Part shown: positions 38,344-47,276 of the stretch, in pieces
Numbering within the stretch: position 1 is the first letter of the stretch
How the letters are laid out: every line of letters begins with the position of its first letter
Source: Streptomyces lichenis
Lineage (GTDB): Bacteria; Actinomycetota; Actinomycetes; Streptomycetales; Streptomycetaceae
DNA: 64,000 nucleotides
NCBI RefSeq assembly: GCF_023218175.1
Contig: NZ_JALPTH010000029.1
Coordinates: 31,421 to 95,420, forward strand
Direction: 5' to 3'
The notes under the pieces: generated by a model
Told to the model about the DNA's origin: nothing
The model's input: only the letters and a program-made list of their open reading frames with translations
Database searches by the model: none
Made by a program: the position numbers and the translations under genes

Positions 38344-41300
38344 TCAGAAGGTGTACTGGGCGGAGCCCGAGCACTTGCCGGTGGTACCGCCGGATTCGAC
38401 CCCGACATCGCCCTCGGTACTGACGGTGCCGCTCACCGGGCCGAGGCCGCAGGAGACCTCACCGGACCAACCGGACTGGACGTCACCGCTGGACAGGCCG
38501 ACGTCCACGCTGGCACCCGGCGAGCCCAGCCCGAAGGTGAGGTACCCGGACTCGTTGCCGGAGCTGTCCCCGGTGGCGCCGCCGCCGACGCAGAGCACGA
38601 AGCAGACCTCGACGCCGATGTTGCCGCTGAAGGTGCCGTGCGGGTCGATGCGGTTCATCGGGTCGCCGTCGGCGTAGAGGTAGGGGTTGGTCTCCTTCCC
38701 GGCCGGGTCGAGCTGGGTGAAGCGGCCCAGCTGCGGGTCGTAGTAGCGGGCGCCGAGGTGGTACAGGCCGCTGGGGTCGCGGTAGCCGCCGGCGAACCGG
38801 TAGGGCTGCGGGACCTGTTCGGCCGTACCGGCCCGGGGCAGCCCGGTGGGGGTGTACGCGTAGCTGTTGACCTTGTTGCCGGACTCGTCCACCACGGCGA
38901 TGACCGAACCGAGCGCGTCGGTGAGGTAGTAGTAGCCGCGCCCGCCGGTGGTCACCGAGGCCAGGGTGCCGCGCGGCTCGCGGATGAACTCGGTGTCCTT
39001 GCCGCCCGTGGTCTGCCCGGACAGGCCGAGCGGGCCGTGGTGGAAGGCGGTGGAGCCCAGCCGGGTCCGCTCACTGCTGTCGGTGCTGGCGTACTGGGCG
39101 GTGTAGCGGGTGCCCGCGCTGGTCAGGTCCTTCAGCTGGTTGTGGTCGGTGTACTGCTCGGCGGTGCGCGGCAGGTCCGCGGCCGGGGCGGCGGCGGTCT
39201 CGTTGCCGGCCTTGTCGTAGGACCAGCCGGTGGTGACGCCGTTGCGGGCGGTGAGCTGGGAGGCGTCGTTGTAGCTGTACGCGGCGCCCTTGGCCGGGCA
39301 GCCCGGGGAGCTGCCCTCGGAGGTGCGGTTGCCGGCCGCGTCGTAGCAGAACTGCCAGGTGGTGCGGACGCCGTCCTGGCCGGTCTCGGCGGCGAGCGCC
39401 AGGCGCCCGGCGTCGTTGTAGCCGAAGGTGGTGCGGCTCTTGGCCAGGCGGTCGCTGCGGGCGCGGATCTTGACGCCGTCCAGGGACTGCTGCCCGGAGA
39501 CATAGCCGTACTCGTAGGCGAGGTGGGAGAGGATCACTCCGGAGGGGGCGATGGCCTTGATGGCGGTGGGCCGTCCGGAGGCGTCCAGGGTCTGCTGCTG
39601 GACCGTGCCGCCCGGGTAGGTGGTGGCGGTGCGGCGGTCGTTGTCGTCGTAGCTGTAGGTGGTGTGCTTGCCGCGCGGGTCGGTCAGCTTCAGCAGCCGG
39701 TCGGCGGCGTCCCAGGCGTAGGCGGTGGTGCCGCCGGGGTCCTTGTAGGTCTCCACGTTGCCGTCGGCGGTGTACGCCAGGATGGTCTGGGAGCCGTCTT
39801 GGAGGGTGCGGACGGTCTCCCGGCTGAGCGCGTCGAACTGGTAGCGCTGGGTGCCGGTGGTGTCGGTACGGGTGGTGAGGTTGCCGTCGCCGTCGTAGGC
39901 GTAGATGACCGCGGCGCCGCCGCCGGAGGTGTCCACCTTCACCACCCGGTCCCGCTTGTCGTAGCTGTAGGTGGCCTTGACCCCGCGGCCGTCGGTGACG
40001 GTCGCGGTGCGGCCGAGGCTGTCGTAGGTGTACGTGGTCCTGCCCAGCGGGGCGGGCGGGGTGGCGCTCTCCAGGTTGCCCTGGGCGTCGTAGCGGAACT
40101 CCGTCTTCTTGCCGTTGCCGTCGGTGGCGGTGCAGGTCTGGCCCTGGAAGCCGCCGCAGCGCGGGCTCGCCTCGTTGTAGGCGAAGGTGCGGGTGCCGCC
40201 GCCGCTGCCGGGGGTGGAGACGGAGAGGGTGTTGCCGGCCGCGTCGTAGGCGAACTCGGTCTTCTGCCCGTCGGCGCTGGTGGTGCTGGTGGGCCGCTCG
40301 GCTCCGGCGACGGTCTGCCAGCTGCCGCTGGCGGTGGCGCCGGTGGGGAGCTTGGCGGAGGTGGGGTTGTTGCGGGCGTCCCAGCCGTAGGTGGTGACAT
40401 TGGCGCCGGGGCCGCCGTTGCCGGTGCCCATGGCGTCGGTGGCGGTCTGCAGCAGCCGGTTGAGGTAGGTGGCCGCCCGGACGTGGTTCAGCGGGTCGAT
40501 GGCCTTGGTCACCTCGCCGTCCGCGTTGTGCTCGTAGCGGGTGGCGTGGCCCAGCGGGTCGGTGACCGTGGTGGTGCCGGCCTCCAGCGCCCCGGCCGCG
40601 CTGTACGCGTAGCGGTGGGTGGGGCCGGTGCCGCCGCCGCTCTCGGCGTACCGCCGCACCGAGGTGACCCGGTCGGCGGCGTCGTAGGTGAAGGCGGTGG
40701 AGCGGCCCTCGGAGGTGGTCAGCCGGGTGAGCCGGCCGTCGCCGTCATAGGCGTACCCCACCGACTTCCCGGCGGTGTCGGTGGTACGGGTGAGGTTGCC
40801 GTGGTCGGCCGAGAGCTCGTAGACGGCGGTGCGCCCGGTGTGGTCCTTCGCCTCCCAGCGGGTGGCGGTGGGGTGGGTGAGGTCGATCCAGCGGCCGGAG
40901 CGGGTCTCGGTGAGCTTGAAGCCGGCGGCCCCGCCGGCGGAGGTGGTGTGGGCGGTGACCGTGGTGGTGCCGCCGTTGCGGTCGCTGACCTTGGTGAGCC
41001 GGCCCGCCGCGTCATAGGTGTCGGCCGCCCCGGAGCCGCGCTCGGTGAGGGTGTGGGTGCCGTCCGCGTTCTTCTTCAGGTCCAGCGAGTAGCCGGCCGG
41101 GGTGGTGTAGCCGCCGTCGGCCTGGCGGGTGAACTCGACGGTGGAGCCGGTCTGGTCGTGGTGGACCACCGCGTGGGGCCCGGCGGATCCGCTGAGGTCC
41201 AGCGAGCGTTCCCAGCCGAGCCACCAGGGGCGGCTGACCTGGCCCACCGGCGCGTCGAAGGAGTTGTAGGTGCGGGTCAGCTGGAGCCGGGTGCCGACGC

Positions 41301-41784
41301 CCGCGAGATCGACGTCGGTGGCCGCCAGCATCAGGTTGCCGGTGGAGTAGTCGACCCGGGCCACCAGGGCGTCGGTGACCCGGAAGTCGGCGATCCGGTG
41401 CCAGGGCACCTGGCCCTGTCCGCGCGGGACATACGCCGCGGTACGGGAGTCCCCGCCGTCCCCGGACCGGGGCGCGGGCCGCACCCGGCCGGTGCGCAGC
41501 CGCTCCAGCGCCCGCTGCCGCCAGTCGCGTTCGGCGGCCGAGGGGGCGGCGGAGGGCAGGCTGCGGGGCGGGGTGGTGGAGCCGGCGCGCACCGGGGGCA
41601 TGGCCGCCCGGCCGTGGTCGCCCCAGTGCGACCCGCCGGGAGCGGGCGGCGGCGACGGCTCGGCGGCCGCGATCGGGACGGCGGTGGCGCACAGGGCGAG
41701 GGCGCCGAGCAGCGCGGCCAGCAGCCGGCCGGAGCGGTGCGCGGTGGGACGCCCGGGGCTTCCGGGCGTGCGGATGGGTGACAC
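38344..41784 (-). CDS. Secreted RHS/YD-repeat protein with an unassigned C-terminal domain
   Basis: This 1146-residue protein has a signal peptide ('LLAALLGALALCATAVPIAAAEP'-like, about residues 20-42) and a short Pro-rich region. A domain of about 150 residues precedes around 600 residues of YD repeats ('YDAAGRLTKV', 'YDGDGRLTRL', 'YDAADRVTSV' and more). The RHS core follows, with 'LYHLGARYYDPQLGRFTQLD', 'NPYLYADGDPMNRIDPHG'. The last 96 residues after DPHG (38347-38634) are Gly/Ser-rich with four Cys and an early hydrophobic patch, and do not match a toxin fold I know. The start is the GTG at 41782-41784 with a G-rich Shine-Dalgarno sequence. RHS shells usually encapsulate a C-terminal effector. 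There is no immunity gene downstream. Confidence 0.88.
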   Translation of the reverse strand: MSPIRTPGSPGRPTAHRSGRLLAALLGALALCATAVPIAAAEPSPPPAPGGSHWGDHGRAAMPPVRAGSTTPPRSLPSAAPSAAERDWRQRALERLRTGRVRPAPRSGDGGDSRTAAYVPRGQGQVPWHRIADFRVTDALVARVDYSTGNLMLAATDVDLAGVGTRLQLTRTYNSFDAPVGQVSRPWWLGWERSLDLSGSAGPHAVVHHDQTGSTVEFTRQADGGYTTPAGYSLDLKKNADGTHTLTERGSGAADTYDAAGRLTKVSDRNGGTTTVTAHTTSAGGAAGFKLTETRSGRWIDLTHPTATRWEAKDHTGRTAVYELSADHGNLTRTTDTAGKSVGYAYDGDGRLTRLTTSEGRSTAFTYDAADRVTSVRRYAESGGGTGPTHRYAYSAAGALEAGTTTVTDPLGHATRYEHNADGEVTKAIDPLNHVRAATYLNRLLQTATDAMGTGNGGPGANVTTYGWDARNNPTSAKLPTGATASGSWQTVAGAERPTSTTSADGQKTEFAYDAAGNTLSVSTPGSGGGTRTFAYNEASPRCGGFQGQTCTATDGNGKKTEFRYDAQGNLESATPPAPLGRTTYTYDSLGRTATVTDGRGVKATYSYDKRDRVVKVDTSGGGAAVIYAYDGDGNLTTRTDTTGTQRYQFDALSRETVRTLQDGSQTILAYTADGNVETYKDPGGTTAYAWDAADRLLKLTDPRGKHTTYSYDDNDRRTATTYPGGTVQQQTLDASGRPTAIKAIAPSGVILSHLAYEYGYVSGQQSLDGVKIRARSDRLAKSRTTFGYNDAGRLALAAETGQDGVRTTWQFCYDAAGNRTSEGSSPGCPAKGAAYSYNDASQLTARNGVTTGWSYDKAGNETAAAPAADLPRTAEQYTDHNQLKDLTSAGTRYTAQYASTDSSERTRLGSTAFHHGPLGLSGQTTGGKDTEFIREPRGTLASVTTGGRGYYYLTDALGSVIAVVDESGNKVNSYAYTPTGLPRAGTAEQVPQPYRFAGGYRDPSGLYHLGARYYDPQLGRFTQLDPAGKETNPYLYADGDPMNRIDPHGTFSGNIGVEVCFVLCVGGGATGDSSGNESGYLTFGLGSPGASVDVGLSSGDVQSGWSGEVSCGLGPVSGTVSTEGDVGVESGGTTGKCSGSAQYTF

Positions 41785-42180
41785 GTTCCCCCCATGTCTG
41801 GAGCTGCCTGAGTCGTGCCCGAGCCGACCACCCGTCAGACCGGCGGACCGCCGCACCCGAACACGCGGACGAGCTGCGGACACACCCGGTCCGGATCGGC
41901 TCCCGGCGCCGGGCGGTGCCCAATCTGGCACGCGGCCCGCGGCGCCGCAGGGGTGGACCCGCCCCACTGTTTCCGTATGACACCGATCCCGCCAACCGCC
42001 AGCAGCGCGTACGGCGTTGCCGCACCTCCGGCAACCCGGTGAGCTGCCGCCACGGCTCGTACAGGTGTGCGCCAAGTCGGCGGGATCAAGCTCCCGGAGC
42101 TGTCGCCTCCGCTCTCGGCCACCCGGTAGAACGGTCAGCGGCCGAAGCCCCCACCCCCACCTCACCCCTGGAGCAGCACC
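41785..42180. other. Divergent intergenic region between the RHS and inhibitor genes
   Basis: These 396 nt hold no supported gene. A perfect 7-bp hairpin, GTTGCCG (42016-42022) with CGGCAAC (42029-42035), lies in the middle. The inhibitor's Shine-Dalgarno sequence (TGGAG) is at the right end. Promoters for both genes are expected here, but I could not place them. Confidence 0.4.
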
Positions 42181-42555
42181 ATGCGTACGTCCGCGTTCGC
42201 CGCCGCCACCGCCGGCGCCGTCATCCTCCTGGGCGCGGTCTCGGCGCCCACCGCCCTGGCCGAACCCGACCCCTCCGGCTGCCCGAAGGAGAACTTCTGC
42301 GTCTACGCGGGCGAGGGCCAGACCGGCGCCGTGGCCCTCCGGGTCACCGACAACTGGACCGGAAGCGTCTCGGGCCAGTCGGTCTTCAACAACGGCATCC
42401 CCTACCCCGACGCCGACCACATCCAGCTGACCTGGACCTACAACGGCGGCACCTGGGAACGCTGCCTGCACTACAACCCGGGCCCCGGGGAGTACAAGCT
42501 CGACTTCGCCCCCGGGGTGACCTTCACCAAGGTGGTCTGGCGCGGGGAGTGCTAA
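42181..42555 (+). CDS. Secreted I36-family peptidase-inhibitor-like protein
   Basis: This 124-residue protein has a Sec signal peptide (residues 1-27, 'APTALAEPD'). The mature domain has four Cys and the beta/gamma-crystallin-like pattern of the I36 family: 'CPKENFCVYAGEGQTGAV' near residues 32-49, 'SVFNNGIPYPDADHIQLTW', and an ending 'VVWRGEC'. The type member (SMI of Streptomyces) inhibits metalloproteases; many homologues lack proven activity. The ATG at 42181 has GGAG 8 nt upstream and the stop is TAA. It is a single gene, divergent from the RHS gene. Confidence 0.85.
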   Translation: MRTSAFAAATAGAVILLGAVSAPTALAEPDPSGCPKENFCVYAGEGQTGAVALRVTDNWTGSVSGQSVFNNGIPYPDADHIQLTWTYNGGTWERCLHYNPGPGEYKLDFAPGVTFTKVVWRGEC

Positions 42556-42890
42556 CCGGGGGAACCGCGGGATGCGCTGGACGGGTGCGGCCCGGCGGTT
42601 GGTGCGGCGGGTGATCAGCCGGGTCTTTTGGCAGGAGGGCGCCGCGCGGGGGACCCCCGTACCGCCGCGACGGCGCCCGCCTGCCTGCCTGTGTGCCTCC
42701 CGATACGACGACGGCCCAGGTGAGGCGCGTCGGCATCGGTTACAGTGGGCCGCTGCGACAGCGGCGCCACCCCCGGTGCGGGGCGGGCGCGAGGCGGTGG
42801 GAACGACACCCCGGCCCGGCCTCCCCTCCCCGGTCCGAACTCCCCGTCCCACGCGCTCGAACACCAGGTCACCGCATATCGGAGAGTCCG
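42556..42890. other. Region between inhibitor and AraC genes, with a recurring 16-bp motif
   Basis: The 335 nt hold CCCGGCGGTTGGTGCG at 42591-42606, identical to a string at 56953-56968. AACCGCGGG at 42563-42571 could pair with it, with one bulge, as a hairpin after the inhibitor gene. A -10-like TACAGT is at 42741-42746. GTG codons at 42693 and 42720 are in frame with the AraC gene but lack a Shine-Dalgarno sequence. Nothing else is evident. Confidence 0.45.
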
Positions 42891-44093
42891 CTGAACCGCT
42901 CGAACCAGAACGATCACGACGGTATACGCGCGGGTGCGGCACGGCCGAGGGCTCACGACGCCATCCACAGGGCGCCTGACGCCACCGCCGCCTCCCGGCC
43001 CGCCGGGCCGGCGGCCGGTTCCGCGAGCGGCCCCGAGGCGTCCACGACGGTCACCGCCCATCCGGGGACGACGCCCTCCGCCTTCACCCGGCTGAACGTG
43101 GCCAGCGCCGACCTCCTGGGGATCCGGCCGGACGCCCTCGCCGGCCTGCTCGGCCTGGCTCCCGAGCACCTGAACGACGACCGGTACCGCACCCCGGCGG
43201 CCACCAATGTGCGCATCTGGGACCTGATGACCACCCGGGCCCCGTGGACCGAGGCGGCTCTGGTGATGGCCCGCCAGTCGGCCCTCGGCCGCCTCGGCGC
43301 CTGGGACTACCTGATCACCTCCGCGCCCACCCCGCTCCAGGGTCTGCGGGACGCCACCGACCTCCTGCCCGCCGTCGCGGACACCCGGACCGAAGCCCTG
43401 GTCATCGCCGACGAGGGTCCCCAGATCGTGGTCAGCCACGTGAACACCGCCGAGCTGGCCTACGACACCGCCTCGGCCATTCGCGCCTACAGCCTCGGCC
43501 TGCTCCGCCAGCGGCTCACGGAGGCCACGTTCCGGCAGATCGTCCCCGTCCGGGTGGCGCTCACCGCGCGGGCGCCCCGGGAGCACCGGAGCCTGGTCGA
43601 CCTGTACGGCACGGCGGCCATCGACTTCGAGAGCCCCGTCAGCTCCATCACCTTCCGGGCGGCCGACCTGCGCACACCCCTCGCGCACGCCCAGCCGGGG
43701 CTGTCGGAGCTGGTGCGCAGGCACACCGAGATGGGCCTCACATCGGCCGTCCCGCTCCGCGACTGGCTGGACTCCTTCCGCGGCACCCTGCGCGAGGCCT
43801 GGGCGGAGCGCACGCCGAGCCTGTCCGCCGTGGCGGGGCGGCTGTCGGTCAGTCCGCGCACGCTGCAACGCCGGCTGGACGAGCACGGCACCTCGTGGAC
43901 GGCGGAGCTCGAACTGCTGCGCCGTACACGCACCCTGGAGCTGCTGCGGACCACCGGACTGACGCTGGAGTCGATCGCGGAGCAGAGCGGATACACCGAC
44001 GCCCGGACCCTGCGCCGGGCCATCCGCCGCTGGACCGGCCACACGGCCTCCGCCCTCCGCGGCATGAGGCCGCCGGGCGCTGAGCAGGGCTAG
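42891..44093 (+). CDS. AraC-family regulator with arabinose-binding-type sensor domain (CTG start proposed)
   Basis: This protein is about 400 residues. The N-terminal polar segment (about 1-60) looks unstructured. The sensor domain of the Arabinose_bd type (about 62-290) includes 'NVASADLLGIRPDALAGLLG' and 'IWDLMTTRAPWTEAALVMAR'. The C-terminal AraC HTH pair (about 300-390) has 'SLSAVAGRLSVSPRTLQRRL' and 'LESIAEQSGYTDARTLRRAI'. No ATG is suitable. CTG at 42891-42893 has GGAGAG 4 nt upstream, ideal for translation, while GTG at 42720 and 42693 have none. If those GTGs were used the protein would gain 57 or 66 residues. It converges on the N-acylamino acid racemase gene, sharing its final CTAG, and is the best candidate regulator of that operon. 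Confidence 0.75.
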   Translation: MNRSNQNDHDGIRAGAARPRAHDAIHRAPDATAASRPAGPAAGSASGPEASTTVTAHPGTTPSAFTRLNVASADLLGIRPDALAGLLGLAPEHLNDDRYRTPAATNVRIWDLMTTRAPWTEAALVMARQSALGRLGAWDYLITSAPTPLQGLRDATDLLPAVADTRTEALVIADEGPQIVVSHVNTAELAYDTASAIRAYSLGLLRQRLTEATFRQIVPVRVALTARAPREHRSLVDLYGTAAIDFESPVSSITFRAADLRTPLAHAQPGLSELVRRHTEMGLTSAVPLRDWLDSFRGTLREAWAERTPSLSAVAGRLSVSPRTLQRRLDEHGTSWTAELELLRRTRTLELLRTTGLTLESIAEQSGYTDARTLRRAIRRWTGHTASALRGMRPPGAEQG

Positions 44094-45202
44094 AGCCCGA
44101 TCCACTCGGTGGAGGTGGTGACCTCCTTCAGGACGTCGGGGAGCGGCTGGACGCCCAGGCCCGGGCCGGTCGGGACGTCGAGGTGGCCGTCGGCGAGGAC
44201 GAAGGGCTCCGTGATGTCCGTGGCGAAGTAGCGGGAGGAGCCCGAGGTGTCGCCGGGGAGGGTGAAGCCGGGAAGGGCGGCGAGGGCGAGGTTGGCGGCG
44301 CGGCCGACGCCGGTCTCCAGCATGCCCCCGCACCACACCGGGACGCCGTGCGCGCGGGCGAGGTCGTGGATGCGGCGGGCTTCGAGGTAGCCGCCGACCC
44401 GGGCCGGCTTGACGTTGATGATCGAGCAGGCGCCCAGCGAGATCGCCGCGGCGGCGTCGGCGGCCGACTCGATGGACTCGTCCAGGCAGATCGGGGTGCG
44501 CAGCAGCCGGGCCAGCCGGGCGTGCTGGACCATGTCGTCGTTGGCCAGGGGCTGTTCGACCAGCAGCAGCCCGAATTCGTCGAGCTTGGCCAGCTGCTGG
44601 GCGTCGACCAGGGTGTACGCGGCGTTGGCGTCGACCTGGAGGAGGAGGTCGTCGCCGAAGCGCTCGCGGACGGCGCGGACGGGTGCGACGTCCCAGCCGG
44701 GTTCGATCTTCAGCTTGATCCGGACATAGCCCTCGGCGACGTATCCCTCGACCGCGTCCAGGAGTTCGGGGATCGAGTCCATGATGCCGACGGAGACCCC
44801 GCAGGGGACGCGGTCGCGGGCCGCGCCGAGAAAGGAGCCGAAGGACTCGCCGGAGGAGCGGAGCCGGGCGTCGAGCACCGCCGTCTCCAGGGCGGACTTG
44901 GCCATGTGGTGGCCGGTGAAGGGGTGCAGGAGGCGGGCCACGGCGGCGGCGTCCACGCCGTCCTTCGGCAGCGCCGGGACGAGGAAGCGGCGCAGCACGT
45001 CCTGGGCCCCGTCCACGTACTCGGAGCAGTAGCGGGGCTCGGACATGGCCGCGCACTCCCCCCAGCCCTCCGTGCCGTCGGAGGTGACCACGCGGACGAG
45101 CAGCACGTCCCGGCGGGTCTCGACCCCGAAGGAGGTGCGGAACGGGGCGACGAGCGGCATGGCGATGCGGCGCAGTTCGACGCCGGAGATCGTGGTCTTC
45201 AT
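44090..45202 (-). CDS. N-acylamino acid racemase / o-succinylbenzoate synthase (enolase superfamily)
   Basis: This 370-residue enzyme is very similar to the Amycolatopsis NAAAR/OSBS. Catalytic residues align: Lys163-x-Lys165 in 'RIKLKIEPGW', metal ligands Asp191 ('QVDANAAY'), Glu216 ('VEQPL') and Asp241 ('LDESI'), and base Lys265 ('NVKPARVGG'). It racemises N-succinyl (or N-acyl) amino acids through an enolate, and family members can also make o-succinylbenzoate for menaquinone. Here the upstream genes encode an acyltransferase and an M20 deacylase rather than men genes, so the racemase role is preferred. The ATG at 45200-45202 overlaps the GNAT stop by 4 nt. Its TAG shares CTAG with the convergent AraC gene. 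Confidence 0.92.
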   Translation of the reverse strand: MKTTISGVELRRIAMPLVAPFRTSFGVETRRDVLLVRVVTSDGTEGWGECAAMSEPRYCSEYVDGAQDVLRRFLVPALPKDGVDAAAVARLLHPFTGHHMAKSALETAVLDARLRSSGESFGSFLGAARDRVPCGVSVGIMDSIPELLDAVEGYVAEGYVRIKLKIEPGWDVAPVRAVRERFGDDLLLQVDANAAYTLVDAQQLAKLDEFGLLLVEQPLANDDMVQHARLARLLRTPICLDESIESAADAAAAISLGACSIINVKPARVGGYLEARRIHDLARAHGVPVWCGGMLETGVGRAANLALAALPGFTLPGDTSGSSRYFATDITEPFVLADGHLDVPTGPGLGVQPLPDVLKEVTTSTEWIGL

Positions 45203-45999
45203 ATGCGGGTGGCTCCTGCGGTACGGGAGTGGGCACGGTGGACGACATAGCTGCGGCGGTCGTGGAACCCGGCGACCCGGGCACCGTCGGCCAGCAGTCC
45301 GCCGAGGACCTGCCGGACGGCCAGCCGCCAGTCGTGGGCGGCGCCCGGGTCGGTGCGGCGCAGCGACTCGATGTCGTCGGGGAGGTCGATGAGGACGGTG
45401 CCGGCGTCGGTGGGGCCGAGGAGGGGGCGGCCGTCCTGGTCGCGGACGCCGCGGGCGGTGTCCGGGGGCAGGTCGAGGGGGTACGGGCCCGGGGGCGCGG
45501 TCAGGTCCCAGGCGGTCAGCACCCGGTCGGACTCGTCGCCGCCGTTGATGGCGTCGTCCATGGCCCCGTAGAACGACCGCAGGTACTCCTCGGGGCGGGC
45601 GCCCAGCTTCACCAGGTTGAAGTGGGCGTTGCGGCGGATCAGCGGGTCGTAGGTCCAGGTGATCCGCTTCAGCCCGCGGGCCAGGGCCCAGTCGCGCTGG
45701 TGCCGTTTGAGGGCGAGCCCGATGCCGCGTCCCATGGCGGTGCCGGTGATGTGGGAGTGCAGGGTGGTGCCGACCGGCTCCGCGTAGAAGGCGACGGACG
45801 CCCCGACCAGCCGGCCGTCCTCGTAGGCGCCGGCCACGTAGTTGCCCGCGTGGGACAGGGCGCGCATCACCTCGGCGGAGACCGGCGGGCTGTCGGCGCC
45901 GGTGCCCCAGATGTCGGCGTAGAGGCGGCAGACGGTGTCGAGCTCCGCCATGGTGTGCAGTTCCCGGAGTTCGACGTCCCCGGCAGCGGAGGAGTTCAC
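45199..45999 (-). CDS. GNAT-family acyltransferase, probable amino acid N-succinyltransferase
   Basis: This 266-residue GNAT has the acyl-CoA pyrophosphate-binding signature 'GTAMGRGIGLALKRHQRDWA' near residues 85-104, followed by 'TWTYDPLIRRNAHFNLVKLGA'-like motif B (read in parts), typical of the GNAT subfamily next to NSAR genes. In Geobacillus kaustophilus a GNAT of this context succinylates D-amino acids. The GTG at 45997-45999 overlaps the M20 stop as GTGA. The C-terminus (about 150-266) is less conserved. Substrates here are inferred from context; succinyl-CoA is the likely donor but other acyl-CoAs are possible. Confidence 0.8.
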   Translation of the reverse strand: MNSSAAGDVELRELHTMAELDTVCRLYADIWGTGADSPPVSAEVMRALSHAGNYVAGAYEDGRLVGASVAFYAEPVGTTLHSHITGTAMGRGIGLALKRHQRDWALARGLKRITWTYDPLIRRNAHFNLVKLGARPEEYLRSFYGAMDDAINGGDESDRVLTAWDLTAPPGPYPLDLPPDTARGVRDQDGRPLLGPTDAGTVLIDLPDDIESLRRTDPGAAHDWRLAVRQVLGGLLADGARVAGFHDRRSYVVHRAHSRTAGATRI

Positions 46000-47138
46000 A
46001 GGAGGGCTCCGACGAGGTGGGCCAGCAGCCGGGCGCGGTCCGGCAGGGCGGCGGTGAGGACGTGTTCGTGGTCGGCGTGGGCGCCGTCGCCGACGGCGCC
46101 GAGGCCGTCGAGGGTGGGGCAGCCGGCTCCGGCGGTGAAGTTGCCGTCGGAGCCCCCGCCCACGGCCGCCTGCCGCAGCGGGTCGAGGCCGAGCCGCAGG
46201 GCGGTCTCCTCGGCCCGCGCGAAGAGCCGCCGGGACGCCTCCGGGTCCAGGGGCGGGCGGTTGGGGCCGCCGGCGAGGGTGAGGCGCGCGTCCGGGTGGT
46301 GCGGGTGCAGGGCCCTGATCGCGCGGTCCACCGCCTGCTGGGCCGCCGCGGTGGGGACGCGTACGTCCACGCTGAGGTCGGCGCGGGCGGGCACGGTGTT
46401 GGTGGTGGTGCCGGCCGAGGCCAGGGTGGGGGTGACCGTGGTCCCGGGCCCGGTCTGGGCGGTCACCGTGTCGGCGATCCGGCTCAGCGCGAGGATCTGG
46501 TGGGCCAGTTCGGTCGCCGCGTTGACGCCCTTCTCCGGTTCGAGTCCGGCGTGGGCCGCCCGGCCGTGCACGGTGAGGTCGTAGTGGGACAGGCCCTTGC
46601 GGCCGGTCTTCAGCGCCCCCCCGGGTGCGGAGGGTTCCAGCACCAGGGTGGCCGCGCACCGGCGTGCCGGCTCCTCGATGAGCGGGCGGGAGGTGTCCGA
46701 GCCGACCTCCTCGTCCCCGGTGACCAGCACGCACACCCCGTCCAGGGAGGGCAGGGCGGCCAAGGCGTGGAACAGCAGCACCAGCCCGGCCTTCATGTCG
46801 AAGACGCCCGGACCCCGCGCGACGCCCCGCTCCACCGACCAGGGGTGGGTGGCGAGCGAGCCGATCGGCCAGACGGTGTCGTGGTGGCCGAGCAGCAGCA
46901 CGCGCGGGGTGCCGAAGGTCCACCGGACATGGGTGACGCCGTCGACCACCAGCGTCTCCGGGCGGGCGCCCAGCAGCCGGCCGCCCTGGTCGGCGACCAC
47001 CCGCGCGCTGCGGGCCACGGCGGCGTGGTCCGCCGAGTACGACTCGCAGGTCACGAGGGCTTCCAGGTCGGCGAGCATGGCGTCGAGGTCGAACGCGTGG
47101 TCCGCTCGCGGTGGACGGGGTTCTCGGTCAACCGGCAC
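45996..47138 (-). CDS. M20-family metallohydrolase, probable N-acyl-L-amino acid deacylase
   Basis: This 380-residue dizinc hydrolase has metal-site motifs 'GHHDTV' (residues 84-89), 'GVFDMKAG' (Asp114), 'GDEEVGS' (catalytic Glu143 and ligand Glu144) and a C-terminal 'HADHEHV' His. A lid/dimerisation domain occupies about 180-290 ('LTVHGRAAHAGLEPEKGVNA'). The family includes desuccinylases (DapE), acylases and carboxypeptidase G2. In the N-succinylation route it would free the L-amino acid. It also resembles glutamate carboxypeptidase. The GTG at 47136-47138 has GGAGGA 7 nt upstream. A candidate promoter lies in the 138-nt gap from the M19 gene, so it may start its own transcript. Confidence 0.85.
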   Translation of the reverse strand: MPVDREPRPPRADHAFDLDAMLADLEALVTCESYSADHAAVARSARVVADQGGRLLGARPETLVVDGVTHVRWTFGTPRVLLLGHHDTVWPIGSLATHPWSVERGVARGPGVFDMKAGLVLLFHALAALPSLDGVCVLVTGDEEVGSDTSRPLIEEPARRCAATLVLEPSAPGGALKTGRKGLSHYDLTVHGRAAHAGLEPEKGVNAATELAHQILALSRIADTVTAQTGPGTTVTPTLASAGTTTNTVPARADLSVDVRVPTAAAQQAVDRAIRALHPHHPDARLTLAGGPNRPPLDPEASRRLFARAEETALRLGLDPLRQAAVGGGSDGNFTAGAGCPTLDGLGAVGDGAHADHEHVLTAALPDRARLLAHLVGALL

Positions 47139-47167
47139 GGTGGGTCCTCCAGATGAGTTCGTCCGCC

Positions 47168-47199
47168 ACGCTAGGCAGGGCGGAGGGGACGCGGTTGGT
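47168..47199 (-). promoter_or_regulatory. Candidate promoter of the M20-GNAT-racemase operon with ACCAACCGC box
   Basis: On the minus strand TAGCGT (47168-47173) is a -10, and ACCAACCGC (47191-47199) lies 17 nt upstream of it where a -35 would be. The same box precedes the serine hydrolase gene at almost identical spacing (18 nt). The -35 itself does not match sigma-70, suggesting activator dependence. Confidence 0.4.
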
Positions 47200-47276
47200 G
47201 GTGTGGTGACAGAACCCGGCCGCCCGGTTCGTACCGCGCACCCAAGGCGCGCCGGAGCGCGGGCGGAGCCCGGCTT

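Noticed and set aside
38638..41781. Open frame of 1047 codons on the plus strand opposite the RHS gene
   Set aside because: It is a shadow of the YD repeats, with repeated Gly/Val runs and no domain.
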